Shown here one piece after another: positions 1-7,800 of a stretch of DNA of 11,973 nucleotides. Within the stretch, counting starts at the first letter, position 1; each line of letters opens with the position of its first letter. Source of the DNA: an uncultured Gemmatimonadota bacterium (GTDB taxonomy: Bacteria; Gemmatimonadota; Gemmatimonadetes; Gemmatimonadales; Gemmatimonadaceae); the NCBI GenBank assembly GCA_946479015.1, contig CAMLEQ010000073.1, positions 1 through 11,973 on the forward strand. Direction: 5' to 3'. A program made the position numbers and the translations under genes. Under the pieces are notes generated by a model. That model did not search any database and had not been told where the DNA came from. It was given only the letters and a program-made list of their open reading frames with translations.

Positions 1-6
1 TAGCAA

Positions 7-76
7 GAGACCCCGCGCGCGCCGACGATCGAAGCTGACGCGGGCGCCCCGAACGTTCTGGCGCGCGCGGGGGCTC
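7..76. repeat. Long GC-rich inverted repeat in the non-coding left end
   Basis: Bases 7-23 and 60-76 are complementary over 17 positions with one A-G mismatch (10 against 73); the inner 13 bp (11-23 with 60-72) is perfect and mostly alternating GC. The loop is 36 nt. No T-tract follows, so it is not a classical terminator. It could be the 3' end of a transcript entering from the left, or a chance product of alternating GC in a very GC-rich genome. I see no supported gene in 1-284. Confidence 0.4.
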
Positions 77-144
77 GCAGCGTGTAAGCGCGACGCCGCC
101 AGAGCCACACCCCCGCGGCACGCCAGTCCCAGGAGCCCACCACG

Positions 145-174
145 GCCCGCGCCCCGCGCCCCGCGCCCCGCGCC
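145..174. repeat. Short 7-bp tandem repeat, unit GCCCCGC
   Basis: Three perfect copies of GCCCCGC occupy 151-171, flanked by degenerate partial copies on both sides. The array lies in the leader region 5' of the exported hydrolase gene and is not coding in any supported frame. It is probably replication-slippage low complexity. The only AT-richer spot in this leader is near 214-219, too weak to call a promoter. Confidence 0.6.
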
Positions 175-284
175 GCCGGGCAAGCCCCGGGAGCCTCCAT
201 GGGCCCGAGAGCACGATATTGAAAGCGCCGCGGCCGCCGGCATCGCGATCGTGCATCTCCCATCCAATTCCCCGGAGATCCCGC

Positions 285-1826
285 ATGCGCTTCGCCCCGC
301 TCGCCGCGGCGATCCTGCTCCCGTCCGTCGTGCCCGCCCTCGCCCCCACCCCCACCCCCAGCTACGCCACGTCGCGTCCGAGCACGTCGCCGCCGGATTC
401 GGTCCGCGCCCGCGCCATCCTCGAGCAGGCGCTCGCCGCGCACGGGCTGGGCGACACGCTCCACCCCCCGCGGAGCGTGACCTCCACCTTCACCGGCCGC
501 CTCGCCATGCGCGGGCAGAGCAGGGAGGCGAACGGGCCGCTCGACTGGGAGCCCGCGCGCACGGTCACCACCTGGGACGTCGCCCACGACCGCTTCGTGC
601 AGGACGCGGCGAACACCTACCCCGTCGGCTTCCTCCTCGTCTACCGCACGGTCGCCACCCGCGACTCGGCGTTCGTGATCGAGCTCTCGCGCTGGCTACA
701 GGGAGCGGAGGTGGACCGCGACACGCCGTCGCCCCTCCCCGCCGCACGCGCGGCGATGGCGCGCGAGCTCGGCCCCATCTGGATTCTTCACGCGCTCGCG
801 CACGGCACCGCGCCGCGCGTGCTCCCCGACCAGCGCGACTCCGCCCCCGCCCCCGCCCCCGCCCCCGCCCGCACCGTCCACGTGCTCTCGCTGAACGACG
901 GGGCAGGGGAGATCACCGCCGCCTTCGATGCTCGCACCCACCTGCTCGCGTGGCTGGAGACGCGCTCGCAGCACCCGATCGCGGGCCTCGAGCGCACGCG
1001 CACGAGCTTCGGCGATTACCGGCGCGAGAGCGGCGTCCTCCTCCCAGGCACTCGCCGCGACACCCGCAACGGCGCGCTCGCCCAGACCGGGCGCATCGAC
1101 TGGACCGTGAACGTCCCCGCGCCGGACTCGCTGTTCGCCGTCCCCGCCGGCTTCCACGAGGCGAGCCGCACGCCGGCCGACACGGCCACCCTCCGCCCGC
1201 TCGGCGGCGGCGCGTACGCGCTCCGCGTCACCACCGGCTACCGCGCGATGGTCGTCGAGTTCGACCGCTTCCTCGTCGTCGTCGAAGCGCCGATCAACTC
1301 CGCGCTCACCGAGCGCTCCCTCCGCGCCATCGCCGCCGCGTTCCCCGGCAAGCCGGTGAGGTACGTCGCCTTCACCCATCATCACACCGATCACGCCGGC
1401 GGGCTGCGCCCGTACATCGCGCGCGGCATCACCGTGCTCACCACCCCCGGCGAGCGCGCGTTCGTCGAGCGCCTGGCGCGCGTGGACTATCCGCTCCACC
1501 CCGACAGCCAGAGCGTCGTCCACCGGCGTCCCGTGATCGAGACGTTCGGCGGCACGCGCCGCGTGAGCGACGGCCGGCAGGTGCTCGAGCTGCACGACAT
1601 GGGGCGCACCACCCATGCGTCATCGATGGTGTTCGCGTATGTTCCGGGGGCGCGGATCGTCTACGACGGCGACGGGTCCATCTTCCCCGCCGACGTCGAC
1701 AGCGTCCCCGCGGACCCGCTCTCCGCCGAGCTGGCGCGAGCGCTCCGCGCGAGCGGGATCACCGATTCCGCGACGAGGATCCTGAACACCCACGTGGGAC
1801 TGGTGCCACTGCAACGAGTGAGGTGA
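285..1826 (+). CDS. Exported metallo-beta-lactamase-fold hydrolase
   Basis: A 513-residue protein with a hydrophobic signal peptide (about residues 1-20, ending PALA) and a Pro/Thr/Ser-rich start to the mature chain, so it probably acts in the periplasm or outside. The C-terminal part, from about residue 300, carries a metallo-beta-lactamase fold. The HxHxDH metal motif is seen as HHHTDH at 365-370; further likely ligands are H444 (in GRTTHASS), D461 or D463 (in YDGDGS) and H503 (in LNTHVG). All the expected ligands of a two-metal site are therefore present. The N-terminal 280 residues form a separate, unassigned region. The substrate cannot be told from sequence. I chose the ATG at 285 over an in-frame TTG at 219 because GGAG lies at 274-277, seven bases upstream, and the signal peptide then sits at the N-terminus. 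The stop overlaps the ribosome binding site of the AraC-type gene that follows. Confidence 0.85.
   Translation: MRFAPLAAAILLPSVVPALAPTPTPSYATSRPSTSPPDSVRARAILEQALAAHGLGDTLHPPRSVTSTFTGRLAMRGQSREANGPLDWEPARTVTTWDVAHDRFVQDAANTYPVGFLLVYRTVATRDSAFVIELSRWLQGAEVDRDTPSPLPAARAAMARELGPIWILHALAHGTAPRVLPDQRDSAPAPAPAPARTVHVLSLNDGAGEITAAFDARTHLLAWLETRSQHPIAGLERTRTSFGDYRRESGVLLPGTRRDTRNGALAQTGRIDWTVNVPAPDSLFAVPAGFHEASRTPADTATLRPLGGGAYALRVTTGYRAMVVEFDRFLVVVEAPINSALTERSLRAIAAAFPGKPVRYVAFTHHHTDHAGGLRPYIARGITVLTTPGERAFVERLARVDYPLHPDSQSVVHRRPVIETFGGTRRVSDGRQVLELHDMGRTTHASSMVFAYVPGARIVYDGDGSIFPADVDSVPADPLSAELARALRASGITDSATRILNTHVGLVPLQRVR
843..866 (+). repeat. Hexanucleotide repeat (GCCCCC)x4 inside the hydrolase gene
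   Basis: Four perfect tandem copies of GCCCCC run in frame and encode an Ala-Pro repeat at residues 187-194 of the hydrolase. It lies between the N-terminal region and the metal-binding fold. A change by whole units would keep the frame and only alter linker length. It may be a simple flexible linker, and nothing shows that it varies. Confidence 0.7.
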
Positions 1827-1832
1827 CCCGGC

Positions 1833-2684
1833 GTGCCGCAGGCCGCGCACACCACGCTGTTCGCGTCCGATCTGGTGACGGTGATCGACTGCGACTGCCA
1901 CGCGCCCGTGGGCGGCGCGGGCGCGGAGCGCGGCGGGGAGCGCACGCACTTCGCGCTCGTCAGGCGCGGCGCGTTCGCGTACCACGTGCGCGGCGAGCGG
2001 CACATCGCCGAGCCGGGGACCGCCGTCGCCTACCACGAGGGGGACGTCTACCGCATCTCGCACCCCATCCACGGCGGCGACCGGTGCACGATCGTCGAGG
2101 CCGAGCCCGCGCTCACCGACGAGGTGCTCCACCGCGCCGGCGGCGCGCGCGCCGTGGCGCTCCGCCTGACGCCGCGCGCGCAGCTCCGCCACGCGCTCGC
2201 CCGCGCGGCGCTGCGCCGTCACCCGGGCGACCGGCTCGCGGCGGAGGAGCTGGCGGTGGGCGTGCTGCGCGACAGGGTCGATGCGGCGCCGCCCGGCCGG
2301 CGCACCGATCACGGGGGGCGCGCCGCCGCGCGCCGCCGCATCGTGCAGCGCGCGCAGGAGGTGATCGTCGCGCGCCACGACGCGAACGTCGCCCTCGCCG
2401 ATGTCGCCGCGAGCGCGGGGTGCTCTCCCTTCCACCTCGCGCGCCTCTTCCGCGAAGAGACCGGGCTCTCCCTTCGCCAGTACCGCGTCCGCGTGCGCCT
2501 CGCGCTCGCGATGCAACGCCTCGCCGATGGCGACGAGGACCTCGGCACCCTCGCCGTGGACCTCGGCTTCTCCCACCACAGCCACCTCACCGAGAGCTTC
2601 CGCCGCCACGTCGGCGCCTCGCCGAGCGCGGTGCGGAGGTGGTGCCGCTCCCCTACGCTTCCCGCTCCATCACGTACGGCGTGA
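1833..2684 (+). CDS. AraC-family transcriptional regulator
   Basis: A 283-residue protein. Residues about 10-95 look like a small cupin-type sensing domain (RRGAFAYHVRGERHIAEPG, then SHPIHGGDRCTIVEAEP). Residues about 165-270 are a typical AraC/XylS double helix-turn-helix: first HTH around 186-207 (ALADVAASAGCSPFHLARLF), second around 236-257 ending in DLGFSHHSHLTESFRRHVG, followed by PSAVRRW. Family members usually activate transcription in response to a small ligand; the ligand here is unknown. The start is GTG at 1833, preceded by GAGG at 1820-1823, which lies within the last codons of the hydrolase gene. The six-base gap suggests translational coupling, so the regulator is likely made together with the exported hydrolase and may control it or a pathway it serves. 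A C-x-C pair (C20, C22) and C85 lie in the sensing domain. Confidence 0.9.
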   Translation: MPQAAHTTLFASDLVTVIDCDCHAPVGGAGAERGGERTHFALVRRGAFAYHVRGERHIAEPGTAVAYHEGDVYRISHPIHGGDRCTIVEAEPALTDEVLHRAGGARAVALRLTPRAQLRHALARAALRRHPGDRLAAEELAVGVLRDRVDAAPPGRRTDHGGRAAARRRIVQRAQEVIVARHDANVALADVAASAGCSPFHLARLFREETGLSLRQYRVRVRLALAMQRLADGDEDLGTLAVDLGFSHHSHLTESFRRHVGASPSAVRRWCRSPTLPAPSRTA

Positions 2685-2696
2685 GCGCGCGCGCTC
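2683..2696. repeat. 14-bp perfect palindrome at a convergent gene junction
   Basis: GAGCGCGCGCGCTC is its own reverse complement. It begins at the stop of the AraC-type gene and lies before the end of the oppositely oriented acyltransferase gene. With no T-tract it is at best a weak bidirectional terminator. In DNA this rich in GC such a palindrome may be chance. Confidence 0.3.
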
Positions 2697-2720
2697 GAGC
2701 CATCGGGGCCCTACGGCACC

Positions 2721-3851
2721 TCAGTACGGCACGAACCGCTTGAGCCGGAGAAACGGCTGCTCGAGCACGTGCCAGCTCACGAGCGCCGCGGCGGTGGTCG
2801 CGGCGAGGGCGATGATCCCGAAACCGAGCTGGCGCGCGAGCGCGGTGCCGCGCACGAGCGGGATGCGCGTGGGGCCGAGCCCGGCCGCCACGAGCAGCGC
2901 GATGATCGGCGGGTGCAGCACGTACATCGCGTAGCTGTACCGCCCGAAGAATCGCAGGGGGCGCGCCTGCCAGGCGGAGCGCACCGGGTCGCCGAGCCGC
3001 CGGCCGACGGCGGTACTGATGGCGAACGCGGCGAGGAGGAGCACCGCCGGATACCCCGCGAGCTGCATCTCCCAGCGCTCGGCCTCGAGCGCGTGCCGCA
3101 CGGCGAACACGCCGGCGAGCGCCAGCACCGCGAACGGCGCCGCGACCGCCAGCGCGCGCCGCGCCGCCGGCCAGCGCCCCTCGTCGCGCGCCGCGATGGC
3201 GAGGAGCGCGCCCCCCGCGAGGCAGTCCATGCGCGTGGGGAGCAGCACGTAGATCGCGGCGCCCGGCGCCCCCGCGGCCACGAGCGCCACGCGGAGCAGC
3301 GACGCCGCCACGATCGCGCCGACGGCGATGCGCGCCAGCGTGCGCCGGCTCGACAGCGCGACCACCAGCGGCCACGCCAGGTAGAACTGCTCCTCCGACG
3401 ACAGCGACCAGAGGTGCCCCGTGCCCGGCGGTATCGCGCTCCACCCGTGGAGCGCGACGAGCGCGTTCACCATGTAGCTCCAGTACCACCCCTGCCGCGC
3501 GTGCAGCAGCGGCCCCTGGTCGGCGCCGGTCCAGCCGAGCGCCGGCGCGATCCACAGCGCCGCGGCCACGAACGCGAAGTACAGCGGGAAGATGCGGAGC
3601 ACGCGGCGCGCGTAGAAGCTCCGGAAATAGCGCGCCCCTCCCTTCGCGTCCAGCAGGATCCCGGTGATCAGGAACCCCGAGAGCACGAAGAAGAGGTCGA
3701 CCCCTACCCAGCCCGATGTCGCGATGTCCCTCGCCGCCGCGTCGGCGACACCGGCGGTCGGAACCAGCCGTCCCACGTGATCCGCGATCACGAGGAGAAT
3801 CGCCAGCCCGCGCACGCCGTCGAGGGCAGCGATGTGTCCCGAGGATCGCAT
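2721..3851 (-). CDS. Membrane acyltransferase, acyltransferase-3 (OafA/YrhL) family
   Basis: A 376-residue integral membrane protein with about ten hydrophobic segments spread over its whole length. It belongs to the acyltransferase-3 family, which moves acetyl or other acyl groups onto surface sugars, lipopolysaccharide, peptidoglycan or small molecules. Visible family marks are LDGVRGLAI at 10-18 with the conserved His at 25, FFVLSGFLITG at 54-64, the Arg-rich FYARRVLRIFPLYF at 79-92, LWSLSSEEQFYLAWP at 147-161, FGRYSYAMYVLHPP at 302-315 and a late LEQPF at 363-367. No SGNH domain is attached, so this is the stand-alone form. The ATG at 3851 has no clear Shine-Dalgarno site, but the conserved motif starts just after it. 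It converges on the AraC-type gene with a 36-bp gap. No sugar biosynthesis genes are nearby to suggest the acceptor. Confidence 0.9.
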   Translation of the reverse strand: MRSSGHIAALDGVRGLAILLVIADHVGRLVPTAGVADAAARDIATSGWVGVDLFFVLSGFLITGILLDAKGGARYFRSFYARRVLRIFPLYFAFVAAALWIAPALGWTGADQGPLLHARQGWYWSYMVNALVALHGWSAIPPGTGHLWSLSSEEQFYLAWPLVVALSSRRTLARIAVGAIVAASLLRVALVAAGAPGAAIYVLLPTRMDCLAGGALLAIAARDEGRWPAARRALAVAAPFAVLALAGVFAVRHALEAERWEMQLAGYPAVLLLAAFAISTAVGRRLGDPVRSAWQARPLRFFGRYSYAMYVLHPPIIALLVAAGLGPTRIPLVRGTALARQLGFGIIALAATTAAALVSWHVLEQPFLRLKRFVPY

Positions 3852-3991
3852 CTACGGCCAACTACCCGGCATCCAACTGGACCGCGCGCGCCACCGGCTC
3901 GGCGCGCGCGGTCGTCGTTCACGACTCGTCGCCGGCTACGCTCGCATCATCCGCGCCGCGGCGGCCGAGGCTATTGACCGGTTCTGGAGGA

Positions 3992-4022
3992 ATGCGCATC
4001 TTTATTGGTATAGTATGCGCAT
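3992..4022 (+). promoter_or_regulatory. Extended -10 promoter flanked by two palindromic operator-like repeats
   Basis: TGGTATAGT at 4006-4014 matches an extended -10 element (TGn plus TATAGT) and lies in an AT-rich patch that stands out in this GC-rich DNA. Two identical 9-mers, ATGCGCATC, lie at 3992-4000 and 4015-4023; the core ATGCGCAT is itself a perfect palindrome. The centres are 23 bp apart, about two helical turns, so bound dimers would sit on the same DNA face around the -10 and start point. Ribbon-helix-helix antitoxins typically bind such repeated short palindromes and repress their own operon. A TTGACC at 3974-3979 is too far upstream (29 bp) to be the -35 of this -10. Operator function is inferred. 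Confidence 0.6.
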
Positions 4023-4040
4023 CTCGACCAGGGAGGGGCG

Positions 4041-4322
4041 ATGACGAGTGGCGCCGGAAAGCGAGGAAAGAAAAGGGAGGTGAAGAAGCCCACGAATCTC
4101 TCGCTCGATCCCGACGCGGTGAAGCGGGGAGAGCGGTACAGCCACCGACACGGCACCAGCCTGTCTCGGCTGGTGAGCGGCTTCCTTCGCGCGCTTCCCC
4201 TCGAGGAATCGGGGCGGAAGCTGTCGCCGGCCGTCCAGCGGCTGCGTGGCGTCGCGGCGGGAGCACGGGCGGGGCGCGAGGACTACCTCGAGCATCTGCA
4301 CCGGAAGTACGGGAAGGACTGA
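4041..4322 (+). CDS. Ribbon-helix-helix antitoxin of a type II toxin-antitoxin pair
   Basis: A 93-residue protein with a basic tail (KRGKKREVKK), then a predicted beta strand, KPTNLSLD (about 16-23), and two helices (about 24-38 and 40-52), the usual ribbon-helix-helix DNA-binding fold. The C-terminal part (SPAVQRLRGVAAG, then GREDYLEHLHRKYGKD) resembles the toxin-binding tail of the DUF6364-type antitoxins that accompany PIN toxins. Its likely role is to neutralise the PIN RNase encoded next and, as a dimer, to repress the shared promoter through the repeats at 3992-4023. The ATG start follows GGGAGGGG (4031-4038). It ends three bases before the toxin start, the usual order and spacing for such modules. 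Confidence 0.85.
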   Translation: MTSGAGKRGKKREVKKPTNLSLDPDAVKRGERYSHRHGTSLSRLVSGFLRALPLEESGRKLSPAVQRLRGVAAGARAGREDYLEHLHRKYGKD

Positions 4323-4325
4323 GAC

Positions 4326-4832
4326 GTGTCCACGAATCCCGCCGGCGGCGCTCACGGGCCGCGGCACGCGCCGTCCGCGGCGCCGGTCACGACACCCACG
4401 GCGCCGTCGCCGCCCGCCATCCTGTTCGACACGAACGTGATCCTCGATGTGGTTCTCGATCGCGACCCGTGGGCGGACGAGGCGACCTTGCTCCTCGATG
4501 CCGCCGCGCGCGGGGTGGTTCGTGGATGGGTAGCGGGGCACACCATCACCACGGTGCACTACATCGTCGAGCGCGCGCGGGGGCGCGCACCCGCCGTGAC
4601 CGCGGTCAGCGACCTTCTCCAGATCCTGGATGTCGTGGAGCTCGGGCGCGCCGACTTCCAGCGGGCGCTCGCCATGGGCATGAAGGACTACGAGGATGCC
4701 GTGCAGGCCGCCGCATGCCTGCGCGTGGGCGCGCGTTTCCTGGTCACGCGTAACGAGCGTGATTACAGGGGAGCTCCCGTGGAGCCGCGGTCAGCCGGGG
4801 AGGTGCTGGCGCTCGTGGAAGCAGCCCTCTGA
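4326..4832 (+). CDS. PIN-domain toxin (probable RNase) of the toxin-antitoxin pair
   Basis: A 168-residue protein, with the PIN domain from residue 31. Conserved acidic residues are visible: D35 in LFDTNVILDV, E52, D124 in MKDYEDAVQAAAC, and D146 in FLVTRNERDY. This is the Mg-dependent nuclease pattern of VapC-like toxins, nearest to the subgroup with an (E/D)DA-Q motif (PIN_3 type). Such toxins cut RNA and stop growth when the antitoxin is lost. The GTG start at 4326 follows GGGAAGG at 4311-4317. The first 30 residues are Pro/Ala/Thr-rich and precede the point where most PIN proteins begin; no other ATG, GTG or TTG lies in frame between 4326 and the domain, so the extension appears real. The gene converges on the histidine kinase with a 25-bp gap. 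Confidence 0.88.
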   Translation: MSTNPAGGAHGPRHAPSAAPVTTPTAPSPPAILFDTNVILDVVLDRDPWADEATLLLDAAARGVVRGWVAGHTITTVHYIVERARGRAPAVTAVSDLLQILDVVELGRADFQRALAMGMKDYEDAVQAAACLRVGARFLVTRNERDYRGAPVEPRSAGEVLALVEAAL

Positions 4833-4857
4833 CCTCTTCACTGGCGCCACCCCCCGC

Positions 4858-7800
4858 TCACCCCCACCCGTCCCCGCTCCCGTCCAGCGCCCCGCGCACG
4901 CGCTCGAGCAGCTCGCGCGGCGTGAACGGCTTGTTCAGCAGGTTCGTCCCCGGCGCGAGCGCGCCGGCGTGCACGTTGCTGTCGCTGTACCCGGACATGA
5001 ACAGCACCGGTATCCGCGCGCGCCCCTCGCACAGCCGCTCCGCCAGCTCGCGCCCGCTCATCGCCGGCATCACCACATCCGTCACGAGCAGGTCGATGTC
5101 CCGGCCGTGCGCCTCGGCGATGCCGAGCGCCTGCGCGCCATCGGCGGCGGCGAGCACGGTGTAGCCGCGCGCGGCGAGCGCGCGCGTGGCCACGGCGCGG
5201 ATCGCCGGCTCGTCCTCCACGAGCAGGATCGTCTCCGTCCCCCCCGCCGCCGGGCGCGGCTCCGGCTCCGGCTGCGCCGCGGCGGCGGGCGCCAGCACGA
5301 GCGGGAGGTACACGTCCACGGTGGTCCCCGCGCCGGGGACGCTCGCGATCGACACGTACCCCCGGTTCTGCTTCACGATGCCGTACACGGTGGAGAGTCC
5401 GAGCCCCGTTCCCACCCCGGCGGGCTTGGTGGTGAAGAACGGCTCGAACACGCGCGCCAGCGTGGCGGCGTCCATCCCGCAGCCGCTGTCGCGCACGGAG
5501 ATGTGGGCGTACGCCCCCGGCACCACCGCCGCGCCGCCGAAGCGCCGCGCGTCGGTGCTCGCCAGCGCCGCGCGCCGCGTGCGGAGCACGAGCTTCCCCT
5601 CGCCGGCCATCGCATCGCGCGCGTTCACCACCAGGTTGAGCACCACCTGCTCGAGCTGCCCCGGGTCGATGCGCACGTGCGCGCGGTTCGCGCCGAGCGT
5701 CAGCTCCTGCTGGATGCTCTCCGGCACCAGCCGCGCGAGCATCCGCTCCAGCCCCGCGAGCAGCGCGTCCACGTCCACCTCGCGCGGGCGGATCACCTGC
5801 CGGCGGCTGAACGCGAGCAGCTGCCCGGTGAGCGAGGTGGCGCGGTCGGCGGCACGGTCGATCTCCTCCACCTCCTCCAGCCGCGTGCCGCACTCCGGGC
5901 ACCCCTCGCGCAGGAAGCCGGTGTTGCACTTGATGGCGGTGAGCAGGTTGTTGAAGTCGTGCGCCACGCCCCCCGCGAGCTGCCCCACCGCCTCCATCTT
6001 CTGCGCCTGCCGCAGCTCCGCCTCGAGCCGCGCCTGCTCGGTGATGTCGCGCGCGATGCCGAAGACGCCGACGATCTCCCCGTCCACGCGCACGGGGATG
6101 TTGGTGACGTCCACCTCGATGCGCCGGCCGGTGGCGTGGATGACGCTGCACCGGTAGTGCTGCGGGATTCCACCGATTGCGCGGGCGAAGTGCGACCGCG
6201 CCCCCTCCAGCTCGTCCGGGGCCACGACCATGGCGAACGACCGCCCCTGCATCTCCTCCGGCGTCCGCCCCGTGAGCACCTCCGCCGCGAGGTTGGCGCC
6301 GAGGAAGATCCCCTCGCGGTCCACGGAGAACACGGCATCGGGGTGGTTCTGGAAGAGCGAGCGGAAGCGCTCCTCGCTCACGCGCAGCTCGCGCTCGGCG
6401 GCGCGTCGCGCGGAGATGTCGCGCACGATCGCCTCCACGTGCCCGCCCCCCAGGCGCGTGACGCCGATCTCCACCGGCAGCTCCGCGCCGTCCGCGCGGC
6501 GCAGCATCCGCTCGGCGATGACCGGGTCGCCGTTCGCCGGCGCGCCCGGCTCGCCGCGGAGCAGGCACGTCACCTCCCCGTCGGCGAAGAGCGACGCCAC
6601 CTCGCGCCCCACCAGCTCCTGCTGCTCGTAGCCGAGCGCGCGGTGGAGCGCGGTGTTGGCCATGTCGATCTCGTCGTCGGGGCCCACCACCATGAGCCCA
6701 TCGGACGCGTGCTCCACGAGCTGGCGGTAGCGGCTCTCGCTCTCGCGCAGCGCCTGCTCCGAGCGCTGGAGCTCGCACCGCGCGCGCTCCGTGCGGGCGA
6801 GCGCGCGCGCCTCGGAGGCGGTGACGAGGAAGAGGACGATCGTGGCGGCGAGCCCGCCGATGAGCACCACGTGCACGATGCTCGCGTCCCCCGAGTCGAA
6901 GAACGCGGGGAGCGCGGTCACGGCGATCGTCCACCGCCGCCTGGCCACGGGGAGGGGGAGCTCGACGTCGAAGGCGCCGGGGGCGTCGGGGGGCGCGGCG
7001 CCCTCGTGCGAGTCGTACAGCAGCGCGCCGGTGTCGGGGACCGGGGCGGAGTAGATGCGTACCGCCACCTGCTCGGGGGGGCCGCCGGCGTCGCTCCCGG
7101 CGGCGCTGGCGTGGAAGAGCGCGTGAAAGAGATCGCCGGCGCGGAAGGGGGCGTACACGAAGCCGCGCAGCGCGTCGCGCCTGGCGGCGACCGTGGCCGG
7201 CGTGACGCCCCCCGCGTACACCGGCACGTAGATGAGGAAGCCCGGCTGCTTGTGCGCGTCGATCTCCTGCACCAGCGTCACCCGCCCCGAGGCGGCGGAG
7301 AGCCCCGTGTCGCGGGCGCGCTCCATGGCGCGCCGGCGGGTGGCGTTGGTGAACATGTCGTAGCCGATCGCCGCGCGATTGCGCCGGTTCAGCGGCTGGA
7401 GGTAGACGATCGTGTGGTACTCGTCGCGCGGTCCGTCCGGCCACACGTGGAAGCCGGGATCGCCGTCGGCGCGCCGCGCGGCGACGAGCGAGTCCAGCGC
7501 CCCGGGTTGGAGGCGCATGCTGTAGCCCACGCCGAGGATCCCGGGGTAGCGGTGCTCGAGGCGGAGCGAGGAGACGAAGCGCTGGAACTCCGAGTGGGTG
7601 AGCTTCGGGCGCGTGCCCACGAGCGCGCTGCCGGCGTCGAGCACGGTGGTGTACGCCTCCAGCCGCTCGCGCGCCACCGCCTGGAGGTGCTCGGCCGTGC
7701 TCTGGAAGCGCACGCGGTCGGTGGCGCGCACCGCGAGACTGGTGATGTGCGTGGCGAGCGCGGTGAGGGCGAAGGAGACCGCGAGCACCGCGACCGGGCG

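Noticed and set aside
251..2743. An 830-codon plus-strand frame across the hydrolase and regulator genes.
   Set aside because: It is Arg/His/Pro-rich low complexity in another frame of two genes with recognisable motifs.
2769..3977. A 402-codon plus-strand frame opposite the acyltransferase.
   Set aside because: It is a charged, low-complexity antisense shadow of a clear membrane enzyme gene.
3974..3979. TTGACC as the -35 of the toxin-antitoxin promoter.
   Set aside because: It is 29 bp from TATAGT, too far for a normal sigma-70 type promoter; the extended -10 explains the site better.
3832..4044. A 70-codon frame between the acyltransferase and antitoxin genes.
   Set aside because: It overlaps the acyltransferase start and runs across the promoter and repeats of the toxin-antitoxin operon; its product has no recognisable features.
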